Source: Synechococcus sp. WH 7805 | GTDB taxonomy: Bacteria > Cyanobacteriota > Cyanobacteriia > PCC-6307 > Cyanobiaceae | Assembly: GCF_000153285.1 (NCBI RefSeq) | Contig: NZ_CH724168.1 | Span: forward strand, 1,455,008 to 1,519,007 | Reading direction: 5' to 3' | DNA: 64,000 nt | Made by a program: the position numbers and the translations under genes | In this document: positions 1 through 9,343 of the stretch, one piece after another | How positions within the stretch are numbered: the first letter of the stretch is position 1 | How the letters are laid out: the number at the start of each line of letters is the position of its first letter | The notes under the pieces: generated by a model | What the model saw: the letters and a program-made list of their open reading frames with translations, nothing else | Database searches by the model: none | What the model was told of the DNA's origin: nothing

Positions 1-521
1 GCAAGGCCAACGCCTTGTTGTTCAACATCCAGCACGAATCAAACCCATGCTCGATCGCTGTCTCCAGCAGATCAAGCGACAGTTGCGCTTGTTGATCATT
101 CCGTGCTGCGATCGCTTCTTTTAAAATCAACGTCTGCAGATCCAGATCGTCTGCATCTGCACCACGCACGGGCAAGTGCAGCGCTGATCGCTTGGCCTGA
201 TCCAAAAGCCCATGCAGCGCTGTCAACACAGCTCCCGATTGCTCTCGTTGCTGCTCAACCAGTTGCTCCTGCGCTGCCTCGAGTTGCCCTTTTACTTTCT
301 CGGTGAAATCAAGCGGTCCATCGAGATCTGCAAGGTCACTCCAAACCGCAATCGCACCGGCCAGATCTCCCATCTGCCGCAAGGCCAACGCCTTGTTGTT
401 CAACATCCAGCACGAATCAAACCCATGCTCGATCGCTGTCTCGAGCAGATCAAGCGACAGTTGCGCTTGCTGATCATTCCGCGCTGCAATCGCTTCTTTT
501 AAAATTAACGTCTGCAGATCT
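1..521. repeat. Direct repeat, 378-bp period, inside the left-edge gene
   Basis: Bases 1-147 and 379-525 are nearly identical: I count six substitutions over the aligned stretch. The 378-bp offset is exactly 126 codons, so the duplication keeps the reading frame. The substitutions are mostly synonymous. This points to a recent internal duplication of one protein repeat unit, or to repeat homogenisation. Confidence 0.85.
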
Positions 522-652
522 AGACCTTCTATAGCTTCATCACTCTCTGGTAGATGCAAAGCACTCCGCCCGCAAGAAAGAATGAAATAGTGAAGAGATT
601 TGAGAAGCACGAGATCAGACTGAGAACCTCGCCGCCCTTCGCCTACATTCAT
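1..652 (-). CDS. Repeat (TPR-like) protein, N-terminal part, runs off left edge
   Basis: The frame is open from an ATG at 652-650 down to base 1 with no stop, so about 217 residues are visible and the C-terminus lies outside the window. The protein contains a 126-residue unit that begins again before the edge. Each unit holds an alanine/leucine-rich helical segment (DLQTLILKEAIAARNDQQAQ, then SLDLLETAIEHGFDSCWMLN, then NKALALRQMGDLAGAIAVW), which resembles degenerate TPR helices. The same pattern (xxREAGxxxxSLxLLExAxxxG, SxWxxxNxARxLxxLG) is seen in the N-terminal part of the large glycosyltransferase at 9344-13345. The visible part has no catalytic domain. By analogy the missing part could carry a glycosyltransferase or sulfotransferase, but that is inference. 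Confidence 0.75.
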   Translation of the reverse strand, partial: MNVGEGRRGSQSDLVLLKSLHYFILSCGRSALHLPESDEAIEGLDLQTLILKEAIAARNDQQAQLSLDLLETAIEHGFDSCWMLNNKALALRQMGDLAGAIAVWSDLADLDGPLDFTEKVKGQLEAAQEQLVEQQREQSGAVLTALHGLLDQAKRSALHLPVRGADADDLDLQTLILKEAIAARNDQQAQLSLDLLETAIEHGFDSCWMLNNKALAL

Positions 653-1073
653 GTTTCTTAGACGAACTTAATTTTTATTTAATCTAATACTAGCACAGCC
701 CTTCCCGCCAAATCAACACCACAGCCAATCACCGCAAATCCTCTCGATCCGCAAAAGACACAGATCTCCAACACTTTTTTGCTAACCAAATATCGACTCG
801 CCTATTTTTTCAAAAAAGATTGCTCAAAACCCGACCACTGTCAACAGCCCGCGAACACCATCGTCGGCACTACACGTAAAAACAAAACAAGCTAAACAGA
901 AATCTAATCAACTTCAATTCAGCTTTCTGTAAAAGAAAAGAGATCGAAGGCCATAGCAAACACCAAAGAATCTTCAACAAAGCAAACAGATCTTCGCCTG
1001 CTGGCGCAAAACGCGCCGTGCTTCCCAAGCGGCTGGATGTTGTGCTATTTAGACAAAACTTCCAAATCCTCCG
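653..1073. other. Intergenic region between divergent genes; presumed promoters
   Basis: This A+T-rich stretch of about 420 bp separates the leftward repeat-protein gene from the rightward rfb operon. It must hold promoters for both, but I cannot place them firmly. The stretch TGTGCTATTTAGAC near 1038-1052 is a weak candidate -10 region for rfbA. No convincing ORF, tRNA or terminator is seen. Confidence 0.4.
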
Positions 1074-2015
1074 ATGGCGTCGAAGCAAGTGTCGAGGCGT
1101 GGAATTATCTTGGCCGGCGGCAGTGGTACGCGCCTGCATCCCATCACCCAGGCGGTGAGCAAGCAGCTCCTTCCGGTGTACGACAAACCGATGATCTTTT
1201 ACCCGCTCAGCACGCTGATGCTGGCCGGGATCCGTGAGGTGTTGATCATCACCACGCCCCACGACCGCGATGCTTTTGAGCGCCTGCTGGGCGACGGCAG
1301 CCGCTGGGGAATGACAATCGACTACGCCGTGCAACCCAGCCCCGACGGCCTAGCCCAAGCTTTCCTTATCGGCGCTGACTTCTTGGATGGAGCACCCGCT
1401 GCACTGGTGCTGGGCGACAACCTCTTCCACGGCCACGACCTCATCCCCCAGCTCAAAAGCTGCAACGAGCAGGAGCGCGGTGCCACGGTGTTTGCCTATC
1501 CGGTCAGCGATCCAGAGCGTTATGGCGTTGCTGAATTCGATGCCGAAGGCCGCGTGCTCAGCCTGGAGGAAAAGCCGGCCCAACCCAAAAGCCGCTACGC
1601 GGTCACGGGTCTGTATTTCTATGACGCATCAGTGGTGGAACGCGCCCGCCAGGTGAAACCCTCCGCCCGCGGGGAGCTGGAAATCACCGACCTTAATTTG
1701 ATGTATCTCAAGGATGAGGCATTGAGAGTCGAGCTAATGGGCCGGGGCATGGCCTGGCTCGACACCGGCACCTGCGACTCCTTGCACGAGGCCTGTGGCT
1801 ACATCCGCACCCTCGAGCATCGCCAGGGACTGAAGGTGGGCTGCCCTGAGGAGGTGGCCTGGCGCCAGGGTTGGATCAACGATGAGCAACTGGAACGCCT
1901 GGCCCAGCCCCTCAAAAAAAGCGGCTACGGCACCTACCTTCTCCAGGTGCTTGGAGAAAGCACTGGAGACCACGCCGCTCTGCAGCGCTCATTGGAGATC
2001 AACCATGCAAGTTGA
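1074..2015 (+). CDS. rfbA: Glucose-1-phosphate thymidylyltransferase (RfbA/RmlA)
   Basis: Makes dTDP-glucose from dTTP and glucose-1-phosphate, the first step of dTDP-L-rhamnose synthesis, in the cytoplasm. The N-terminus has the nucleotidyltransferase signature [16 protein letters not shown] (residues about 10-25), then [17 protein letters not shown] and, later, [10 protein letters not shown] and EEKP motifs. At 313 residues it is slightly longer than typical RmlA (about 290). The ATG at 1074 places the signature at the usual distance. It is first in an rfbA-C-D-B operon and its 3' end overlaps rfbC by 11 bp, which suggests translational coupling. The family assignment is firm. Confidence 0.96.
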   Translation: MASKQVSRRGIILAGGSGTRLHPITQAVSKQLLPVYDKPMIFYPLSTLMLAGIREVLIITTPHDRDAFERLLGDGSRWGMTIDYAVQPSPDGLAQAFLIGADFLDGAPAALVLGDNLFHGHDLIPQLKSCNEQERGATVFAYPVSDPERYGVAEFDAEGRVLSLEEKPAQPKSRYAVTGLYFYDASVVERARQVKPSARGELEITDLNLMYLKDEALRVELMGRGMAWLDTGTCDSLHEACGYIRTLEHRQGLKVGCPEEVAWRQGWINDEQLERLAQPLKKSGYGTYLLQVLGESTGDHAALQRSLEINHAS

Positions 2016-2592
2016 ACCATTGCAAAGCCCCCAAGGGGCAACCATCGCAGGGCCTTTGCTGATCAGCCCGCGGGCGTTCGGCGATGAGCGCGGCTGGTTT
2101 TTTGAAAGTTGGAATCAGCGCAAGTTCGATGAGGCCGCTGGTGAAACTGTTGTGTTCTCCCAAGACAACCACTCCCGCTCCGTCCAGGGAGTGCTGCGGG
2201 GCTTGCACTACCAACTGGCGCCGGAACCGCAGGGCAAGCTGGTTCGAGCCAGCATTGGCGAAATCTTTGATGTGGCGGTGGACATCCGCCAAGGCTCAGC
2301 CACTTTCGGGCAATGGGTGGGGGCCCACTTGAGTGCGGAGAACAAGCAACAGCTGTGGGTGCCAGAGGGCTTTGCCCATGGGTTTCTCACCTTGAGCCCT
2401 GTCGCTGAAGTGCAGTACAAGGCCCGGGGTTTCTGGAACAAGGAGTGTGAGCGGGCCATTGTTTGGAATGACGCGAGCATCAATATCCAGTGGCCCCTCG
2501 ATCAGCTGGGCGGAGCTGAGGTGAGCCTGTCAGGCAAGGATGCAGACGCTGCGTCCTTGGATCAGGCCAAGGCAGCTGGAGACGTGTTCTGA
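2005..2592 (+). CDS. rfbC: dTDP-4-dehydrorhamnose 3,5-epimerase (RfbC/RmlC)
   Basis: Epimerises dTDP-4-keto-6-deoxyglucose at C3 and C5. The cupin-type protein has the family motifs RGWFFESW, the active-site region GVLRGLHYQ containing the catalytic histidine, [14 protein letters not shown], and VQYKARGFW with the conserved tyrosine. I chose the ATG at 2005 because the protein then starts [20 protein letters not shown] at the family's usual N-terminus and has 195 residues; the frame is open further upstream into rfbA. The stop overlaps the rfbD start by one base (TGATG). Second gene of the rhamnose operon. Confidence 0.95.
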   Translation: MQVEPLQSPQGATIAGPLLISPRAFGDERGWFFESWNQRKFDEAAGETVVFSQDNHSRSVQGVLRGLHYQLAPEPQGKLVRASIGEIFDVAVDIRQGSATFGQWVGAHLSAENKQQLWVPEGFAHGFLTLSPVAEVQYKARGFWNKECERAIVWNDASINIQWPLDQLGGAEVSLSGKDADAASLDQAKAAGDVF

Positions 2593-3500
2593 TGAAGGTG
2601 TTACTTACTGGTGCTGCAGGCCAGCTCGGGCAGGCCTTGATCGATGCTGCGCCGGCGGGCATGGAACTCCTAGCGAGCAGCCGCAATGGCGGTGAGGGCC
2701 TTCTGGCCCTGGATCTAGCTGATGCAACGTCGTGCCGGCAGGCGGTGGCTGAGCACCGCCCCGATTGGGTGCTCAATGCCGGCGCCTACACCGCTGTCGA
2801 CAAAGCAGAAGCGGAGCCGGAGCTGGCTGGCGCCGTCAATGGAGCCGCCCCACGCGCCTTTGCAGAAGCGATCCGGGAGCACGGCGGTCGGTTGCTGCAA
2901 CTGAGCACCGATTTCGTGTTCAACGGGCAGCAGGGGTCCCCGTACCGGGTGGATCAGAGCCGCGATCCCCTGGGGGTGTATGGCGCCAGTAAGGCCAGCG
3001 GTGAGGAGGCGGTGGAAGCGCTGCTGGGCGCGAGCGGCCAGGGTTTGGTGCTGCGCACAAGCTGGGTGATCGGGCCGGTGGGAAAAAACTTTGCGCTCAC
3101 CATGCTGCGCCTGCATCGAGACAAAGAGCTGTTAGGCGTGGTAGCCGATCAGGTGGGCTGCCCGAGCAGCACCCTCAACCTCGCCAGTGCCTGTTGGCAA
3201 GCCATTCAGCGCCACAGCCAAGGCGCCGCTCTCCCGCCGGTGCTGCACTGGTGTGATGGCGGGGCTGCCAGCTGGTACGACGTGTCCGTGGCCGTGGGTG
3301 AGCTGGGAATGGAACTGGGTCTGCTGGAATGTGCAGCCACAGTGAATCCGATCACAACCGCCGACTATCCAACGCCGGCCAAACGACCGAACTACTCACT
3401 GCTGGATTGCCAGGGCAGCCGTCAGGTGCTGCAGCTGCAGGCCCAGCCCTGGCGCGCAGCCCTCAAGGATGTGCTGCAGGCCATCCCCACGACCCCTTGA
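2592..3500 (+). CDS. rfbD: dTDP-4-dehydrorhamnose reductase (RfbD/RmlD)
   Basis: NAD(P)H-dependent reductase completing dTDP-L-rhamnose. The Rossmann motif GAAGQLGQAL lies at residues about 7-16 and the short-chain dehydrogenase YxxxK pair is seen in VYGASKASGEE at about residue 130. The STDFVFNG stretch is typical of RmlD. Length of 302 residues matches the family. Its ATG overlaps the rfbC stop, so the two are probably translationally coupled. The gene after it, rfbB, starts six bases beyond the stop. Confidence 0.95.
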   Translation: MKVLLTGAAGQLGQALIDAAPAGMELLASSRNGGEGLLALDLADATSCRQAVAEHRPDWVLNAGAYTAVDKAEAEPELAGAVNGAAPRAFAEAIREHGGRLLQLSTDFVFNGQQGSPYRVDQSRDPLGVYGASKASGEEAVEALLGASGQGLVLRTSWVIGPVGKNFALTMLRLHRDKELLGVVADQVGCPSSTLNLASACWQAIQRHSQGAALPPVLHWCDGGAASWYDVSVAVGELGMELGLLECAATVNPITTADYPTPAKRPNYSLLDCQGSRQVLQLQAQPWRAALKDVLQAIPTTP

Positions 3501-3505
3501 TAGTG

Positions 3506-4573
3506 ATGACCAACTCCATGCCAAATGCTGCTGAACTGCTGGGATCCCGGCGGCGAGTGCTGGTCACCGGTGGAGCCGGCTTCATTGGCGGTGCTGTAGT
3601 GCGACGCCTGCTGCGCGAGAGCGACGCCATCGTGTTCAACCTCGACAAGATGGGCTACGCCAGCGATCTCACCTCCATTGAGGAAGTGTTGGGCGAACTC
3701 GGAGATGGGGCTGACCAACGCCACGTACTGCAACAGGTCGACCTCGCGGATGCCACAGCTGTGCGCGAAGCGGTGCAGGCGGCGGATCCCGATCTGGTGA
3801 TGCACTTAGCGGCCGAAAGCCATGTGGACCGATCCATCACAGGCCCAGGAGTGTTCATCGAGAGCAACGTCACCGGCACCTACAACCTGCTTCAGGCCGT
3901 ACGGGAGCACTACGACACCCTCAACGGTGAACGCAAAGAGCACTTCCGCCTGCATCACATCAGCACCGATGAGGTCTTCGGCTCACTGGGCGCAGAAGGC
4001 CGTTTTTCTGAAACCACTCCCTACGACCCACGCAGCCCCTATTCATCCAGCAAGGCAGCCAGTGACCATCTGGTGAGCGCCTGGCACCACACCTATGCCT
4101 TGCCGGTGGTATTGACCAATTGTTCCAACAACTACGGCCCCTGGCAATTTCCCGAAAAACTCATTCCTGTCGTCACGCTCAAGGCAGCAGCAGGTGAGCG
4201 TATTCCGCTGTATGGCGATGGACTGAATGTAAGGGACTGGCTCTATGTGGAAGACCATGTCGATGCCCTGCTGCTGGCAGCATGCAGAGGCGAATCAGGC
4301 CGGAGTTATTGCGTTGGAGGCTACGGCGAACGTAACAATCGCGAAGTGGTGGAGTGCATCTGCAGCCACATGGATCAACTGAAGCCAGATAGAGCTCCCC
4401 ATTCACAACTGATCACTCGCGTGACGGATCGTCCTGGCCACGACCGCCGCTATGCCATCGATCCCACCCGGATTGAGACCGAACTCGGCTGGAAACCGCG
4501 GCATGATTTCTCAACAGCGATTGAGACAACTGTGCAATGGTATCTAGACCATCTTCAATGGCGCAATCAATAA
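3506..4573 (+). CDS. rfbB: dTDP-glucose 4,6-dehydratase (RfbB/RmlB)
   Basis: Converts dTDP-glucose to dTDP-4-keto-6-deoxyglucose, the second chemical step of the pathway although last in gene order. Motifs: NAD-binding VLVTGGAGFIGGAVVRRLL near the N-terminus, HLAAESHVDRSI, STDEVFGSLG, and the catalytic YSSSKAASD (YxxxK). The frame is open upstream to 3329, but the ATG at 3506 gives 355 residues, the usual size, and begins just after the rfbD stop. It ends the rhamnose operon; the next gene runs the other way. Confidence 0.96.
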   Translation: MTNSMPNAAELLGSRRRVLVTGGAGFIGGAVVRRLLRESDAIVFNLDKMGYASDLTSIEEVLGELGDGADQRHVLQQVDLADATAVREAVQAADPDLVMHLAAESHVDRSITGPGVFIESNVTGTYNLLQAVREHYDTLNGERKEHFRLHHISTDEVFGSLGAEGRFSETTPYDPRSPYSSSKAASDHLVSAWHHTYALPVVLTNCSNNYGPWQFPEKLIPVVTLKAAAGERIPLYGDGLNVRDWLYVEDHVDALLLAACRGESGRSYCVGGYGERNNREVVECICSHMDQLKPDRAPHSQLITRVTDRPGHDRRYAIDPTRIETELGWKPRHDFSTAIETTVQWYLDHLQWRNQ

Positions 4574-4665
4574 CGAACATCAAACCAAGCAAACAAGCCA
4601 AAATAAATAATCAAACATAACAACCAGAAACATCATTACCCCTACTCACCTACCGCTTATAGCGA

Positions 4666-5427
4666 TCACTTGCCATTGATATCTGCAAGAAACTTAAAAT
4701 ACCAATTGTCGTTTTTCCGATTAGAAAGCTTCACCATCTGACGCCGAGGAAATGAGATACTATCAACTTTAAAATCGACACCAATAAAGCCAGCGATTCT
4801 ATTCAAATACGCAAAGCTATTATCAGAGCATAACTGTTCGTAGGTCAAAGTCAATGGGCATATCTTATTCACTTTAAAGAAGTTCGCCCAGATAATATTT
4901 TCCATAACAATATTGCCGCAATGACGCTTAATTTTTTGAAAATCATACCGCGCACTTTCATTATATGAAGCGGTATAGCCTTTTAACAAATTCCCCGCAA
5001 AATGACTATCTGTATTATTTTGCGTCGCGTGGTTAATCTTGGTTTCAATTGACATATGCCTACTGATTGCTTGCCTCAAAACATCGTCACGCTTTACATA
5101 AACCCAATATGATTTTCTGAATAGTTCCGCTACACATGGCATAAACTGCGAGCCATTTTGCCCTGACGGAGTAAGTTTAGAGCCTGAAAGCTTACGGTCG
5201 ATACATTTCAACTGATCAGCCATGATTTTCACAGAGGAGAAATTATTCGCCCCTCTCGACTTTCGATTAATATGCTCTAGCTCTCGCTTTACATTAATTA
5301 TTTTTTCACTATTGTACCATGGTATAAAGTATTCCTCGGGCAAACCAAAGACTTTTGCATTCCTCAAATCCTCGAGGATCATCGTCGACCCACATCGCTG
5401 CGTAGCCGCAATAATTAAATTTATCAT
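4666..5427 (-). CDS. Sulfotransferase, Stf0/LPS-type
   Basis: Probable PAPS-dependent sulfotransferase acting on a carbohydrate. The N-terminal LIIAATQRCGSTMILEDL (residues 4-21) matches the 5'-phosphosulfate-binding loop (xRSGSTLL type), and YVKRDDVLRQAISRHM resembles the Stf0 RRDKLxQAVS segment that contacts the 3'-phosphate. Length is 253 residues. The gene is A+T-rich, unlike the rfb operon beside it, and converges on rfbB. It shares its style with the gene at 5936-6832. The acceptor is unknown. Confidence 0.8.
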   Translation of the reverse strand: MINLIIAATQRCGSTMILEDLRNAKVFGLPEEYFIPWYNSEKIINVKRELEHINRKSRGANNFSSVKIMADQLKCIDRKLSGSKLTPSGQNGSQFMPCVAELFRKSYWVYVKRDDVLRQAISRHMSIETKINHATQNNTDSHFAGNLLKGYTASYNESARYDFQKIKRHCGNIVMENIIWANFFKVNKICPLTLTYEQLCSDNSFAYLNRIAGFIGVDFKVDSISFPRRQMVKLSNRKNDNWYFKFLADINGK

Positions 5428-5935
5428 TGACTATGTTCAGAAAAGATGGAATTGCAACTTTGAAAAAGAGAGCCAATTAGTCGCCATAATGAAAGATTTT
5501 GGGGGGCCTGAATGAATTAAGCTGGATTGACAAATAAAAGTGGTTGATTAAAAAATAGGTCCAAGGAATTTAAACTAAAAATCTAGCTTATGATCGACTT
5601 TTTCATGGTAGCACTGAACAAATCAGTATAGCACCAATAAACATAGAAAGCTGTCGACGCTGCCAACTTACAGAAACATTCGAACTGACACCAAAACATC
5701 AAGTAAAAAATAGCCTGCGCCAGCTTACCCGGAGGTAAATCATAAATTTCGCTAAAGAGCGCATAATAAGTGCCGCCAATCAGCCAGGGGCTCATTTCAA
5801 GAATTTGCAATAATATTAACAACCAAAACAAGTCTGCAAGATTTGATTTTTAGAAAGACCTACTTTAAGAGCATAAAATTACAGCCAAAAGAACTTATTT
5901 AAGACAATAGACAACCAGGTCTTTAACAGCAGATG
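5428..5935. other. A+T-rich spacer between two sulfotransferase genes
   Basis: About 500 bp without a convincing gene. One leftward ORF at 5583-5831 would encode 82 hydrophobic residues, but it starts with TTG, has an unusually high content of Cys, Trp and Phe, and lacks a recognisable motif. I see no terminator or RNA gene. It may be decayed coding DNA from island rearrangement. Confidence 0.35.
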
Positions 5936-6832
5936 CTACAAGTCATTCGAACCAACAACTTGGCGCAGCTTTCGCAGCATTTCTCGAGAGATTTGCCCCG
6001 ATGTAGGCTTTAATTTTCTCTGTATTTTAGAAATCCTAAACTCACTGCCATCCACTAAAGAGCTCAAATAACAGTCTTGCTTATTCAAAAGATCTGCTTC
6101 AAACTCGTAGCAAGAATACAGCTCTGTCTCATTCAAGCAAAGCAAGCATTCGTCAAGCAAGCATGACTGCCTCAAAATGATACCCAACTGATCCACGATC
6201 ATACAATGATAATTAGGGTGCTGAAAAAGCTTTCTTTTAAGCTGATTTTCAAAATTGATTGCATCATCTTCAGTTTGAATGTGCGTAGGCAACCCCATTG
6301 AATTAATCAACCTGGACACCGCTTGCTTGAGTTTGTTTTTTCTGTCTAGCCTCACAAGTCGGCGAAGGCTGAATTGATCAATGCATTTAAGCCTGTCAAC
6401 GAATAAAGCAGAGAGTTGCGCATAAGATAAATTTAATGCAGCATTTTTATCGGCACATAAAAAACCCAACCAACCAGCATAATCAATCATAATCTTGAAC
6501 ACACTAAAGTCTCCGCCCGAACAACTCTGCAAGATTCTCTCTAATTTTACTCCAATGTCATTAGGCTCAATCGCTCTCTTCGAAAACCCCTGAAGCAAGG
6601 GAATAAATGCCTCTGTAGGCGAATACTCTAAGCGCAAAGCCGACTCAATATCTTGGCATAACAGAGTTGAACCAGTTCGCTGTGTAGTCAGAATAACGAT
6701 AAGGTTATTTTTAATCTGTCTCAGGTCAACGCTTGAGGCACATCCCGCGTAATCCGCAAACTTTACCTTTAACCTATTAAATTGAACTTCTTTATCAATC
6801 AGCAATTGCGCCAATGCCACCAAAGTGCTCAC
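5936..6832 (-). CDS. Sulfotransferase, Stf0-type
   Basis: Probable PAPS-dependent carbohydrate sulfotransferase of 298 residues. The phosphosulfate-binding loop is LIVILTTQRTGSTLLCQDIE at about residues 44-63, so about 40 residues of extra N-terminus precede it. RLVRLDRKNKLKQAVSRLIN matches the conserved 3'-phosphate-binding segment of the Stf0 family. The start is a GTG at 6832. A+T-rich like its neighbour at 4666-5427, and on the same strand. The two are family members but clearly diverged from each other, so they need not be a recent duplication. Acceptor unknown. Confidence 0.78.
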   Translation of the reverse strand: MSTLVALAQLLIDKEVQFNRLKVKFADYAGCASSVDLRQIKNNLIVILTTQRTGSTLLCQDIESALRLEYSPTEAFIPLLQGFSKRAIEPNDIGVKLERILQSCSGGDFSVFKIMIDYAGWLGFLCADKNAALNLSYAQLSALFVDRLKCIDQFSLRRLVRLDRKNKLKQAVSRLINSMGLPTHIQTEDDAINFENQLKRKLFQHPNYHCMIVDQLGIILRQSCLLDECLLCLNETELYSCYEFEADLLNKQDCYLSSLVDGSEFRISKIQRKLKPTSGQISREMLRKLRQVVGSNDL

Positions 6833-7345
6833 TCAAAGGTTCATTAACCTTAGCATGCTAAACCAAGGAATCAAACAACTTTAACGTTTATGGTTTCAAC
6901 CAATAGCTCTGAACTCTTGTCATCATTCAATAAGTCCAAGCGGAAGGAATTCGCTTTGAGCATAGAACACCAGGTGGATTAATCCCCAAAAGTGATATGG
7001 CCTAAGAGTCTTAAAAATTAGACAGTAATCGAACCAAGTTGTTTAAGCGGCTACAATATCTTAGATAGACAGGATTGCTTAAGTAGAAAAACCGTTTTTC
7101 GAGAGAGCTTTCTCTTCCCTTTAGCAACTCAACATGAATACATTCTCTCGTCAATGCATTCAAATTGCCAGAAGACCGCCCCTCCAACGAGAAAAATATT
7201 AAAAATATAATTAATTGGCAGTAATTTTTTGCAGGTCGGAGTAATTCATATCATTCCGACAAGTCACTAAACGCAAAACGCTATTATTGAGAAGTGGTAA
7301 TGCGACAGCGCTTTCAAAAGCAGCCATTATTCAAGATTTTCAAAA
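6833..7345. other. A+T-rich intergenic region
   Basis: About 510 bp between the sulfotransferase at 5936 and the fusion gene at 7346, both leftward. No ORF of credible composition, no tRNA and no clear hairpin-plus-U-run is seen. Presumably it holds the promoter for the 5936 gene. Confidence 0.35.
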
Positions 7346-9163
7346 CTAATTCCTAATATTTTGAAGCATATACTCTAGATACCCAAATTCTACGCAATCT
7401 TCATAATATATTTCACGAACTTGCTGAAAAGAAGCATCTGAATAAGTACGTTTAGCGGGATAAATTTTTCTTTTTCTGTCATGTCTTATGTTAAACTGCT
7501 CGCCAACAAAATCAAACATACCGCTAGGATCTGAAAGTTCTTCTAACTTTTGAATATATAGCGGATTGGCACATGTGCTAGGTTTTATAAATTTTATAGA
7601 TGGACGCATATGCATACAATTTAAATAGCTCTTTGGATCCTCACAAAAAGATTCTAAGAATAGTGAAAAATTACCATTAAATTTACCGACTAAATCTTCT
7701 TTGTATTTCATGTCAATAACATTACCACATCCGCCTTCTGATAAATAATAAAAAGCAGACGCGAGTCGATCCCACGGGTTACGACATAGAACCAAAACAC
7801 GATATTTATGTGAATAAGGCTCAACCATTTGGATCATTTTTGAGTAACTTCTATGACCCAAGACTTTATGAGAAAAAAGACCGCTATTATCGATCGATGT
7901 TCCACCACACTTAGGGATATGAACAAACATTAGATGTTTCTTCATGCATATTTGCGCAGTCTCTATTTGTTCTGATTTCAATTTATCCAACCGGCTCTTT
8001 AAAACTTTACCATTAGGACGATATTTATGACATAGTTCTAACAGGGCTATTGATTGACTTTTCTCGATTTTGGACATAAGGAATGCTGCATCACGAATCA
8101 TATCTATCTCATCTTCGGTTGGAGTTTTTAGTGCTTGGAGAGTACGATTTTGGTGAGAATAACCCAAACTGTCTCGCGTATCGAGTAATGGATATCGAGT
8201 TACATAACCCATTAAATATGGAGTAGTATCGAGCAAATCACGTGCATTCTTATTTTTTATATTAAAACCAATTGATTTTGTACCAATATCAGATTTAGAT
8301 GCTGTTAACAAGGAGAGAATGCAATCGATGTTAGAGCCTGCACCTCTAGGTGCTATTGAAGGTATGCCGCGAGTATTTATAAATTTTTTCAACTTGTCAA
8401 GCCCTTTATTGGTTAAAATGTAACCATCTGTTCCAGACCAATGCCGAAGTGGTGAACTGGCTCCAAGCCCTTTAGGCAAGAAATTATAATTATTGTTCAT
8501 AATACTGTAAAGATCTGATTTTTTTACAAATAAGTCTAAAACCGGAAAAGAATATGGGGGGCGATTTCCGGAAGTAATGTACAGTTTTTCCGAAGATCTT
8601 CCATTGATAAATACAATATCCGCATCAGATGGTATATTGGCCGCAATATGTGGGAAAAGATTTTTAGCATAAGGCATCAGGATTGCATCATCCTCTAATA
8701 CACACAAGTAACCATCTTCATCAATCTCTGATTGATCCCAAAGTTTGTAATGTGACAAAGTGCATCCCATATGTCCTAAATCTGAAGCAGTAAGAGTGCC
8801 TTTGATATGTGAATTATAGAAACGTTCAGATTCAATATCGAAATCTTGTGATCGTGCATTAGTCCCTTCAAATATTGAAACATGCTTGTCTAGGGGCCAT
8901 GAATTGTAGAAATCAAAAATGCGACCAGAATTCTTCAGAGATATGACTTTGAAATCAAAATTGTCAGGCATCTTGTTGTCACCTGAAGGGGTATGGCAGT
9001 CATAAATCATTCCCATCAGTACCGCAGTGATGGCATGAAAAGTATCACCTAATGCCGGCGATGCCGACAATTGATTCAACAAAATATTTTTTTCAGATGT
9101 ATTTAAAACGGAGCTAATATCAATAATATGCTTGTAGATTGCGCCAACACTAGAGAACGACAT
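7346..9163 (-). CDS. Fusion protein: GT25 glycosyltransferase + sulfotransferase
   Basis: Two enzymes appear joined in one polypeptide of about 605 residues. The N-terminal half shows GT25 (LPS glycosyltransferase) hallmarks: KVISLKNSGR, GHMGCTLSHYKLW and LCVLEDDAILMPYA, the last carrying the acidic metal/sugar-nucleotide motif, then HWSGTDGYILTNKG. The C-terminal third shows a Sulfotransfer_2-like domain: LMFVHIPKCGGTSIDNSG (phosphosulfate loop) and VLVLCRNPWDRLASAFYYL. I prefer the ATG at 9163 (MSFSSVGAIYK); the frame extends to a TTG at 9226. The arrangement suggests that a sugar is added and then sulfated by one protein. A+T-rich, probably horizontally acquired. Confidence 0.8.
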   Translation of the reverse strand: MSFSSVGAIYKHIIDISSVLNTSEKNILLNQLSASPALGDTFHAITAVLMGMIYDCHTPSGDNKMPDNFDFKVISLKNSGRIFDFYNSWPLDKHVSIFEGTNARSQDFDIESERFYNSHIKGTLTASDLGHMGCTLSHYKLWDQSEIDEDGYLCVLEDDAILMPYAKNLFPHIAANIPSDADIVFINGRSSEKLYITSGNRPPYSFPVLDLFVKKSDLYSIMNNNYNFLPKGLGASSPLRHWSGTDGYILTNKGLDKLKKFINTRGIPSIAPRGAGSNIDCILSLLTASKSDIGTKSIGFNIKNKNARDLLDTTPYLMGYVTRYPLLDTRDSLGYSHQNRTLQALKTPTEDEIDMIRDAAFLMSKIEKSQSIALLELCHKYRPNGKVLKSRLDKLKSEQIETAQICMKKHLMFVHIPKCGGTSIDNSGLFSHKVLGHRSYSKMIQMVEPYSHKYRVLVLCRNPWDRLASAFYYLSEGGCGNVIDMKYKEDLVGKFNGNFSLFLESFCEDPKSYLNCMHMRPSIKFIKPSTCANPLYIQKLEELSDPSGMFDFVGEQFNIRHDRKRKIYPAKRTYSDASFQQVREIYYEDCVEFGYLEYMLQNIRN

Positions 9164-9343
9164 GTTTTTGATGAGAAAGAAGTTACTAATTTGATATGTT
9201 GGGCAGGCGGCGGCATGACTTACCAAGCTAAGCTGAGCTTAACACCAGAAGATTTGCGACAGCCTATTGTAGCAAACGCAAGAAATATCTAGAAATATCT
9301 CCAGCGAGAGAGAGAACAAAAAGAAGAGCATTTTATTGAAGGA

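Noticed and set aside
5583-5831. 82-codon hydrophobic ORF between sulfotransferase genes
   Set aside because: TTG start, odd composition and no motif; described only as part of the spacer.
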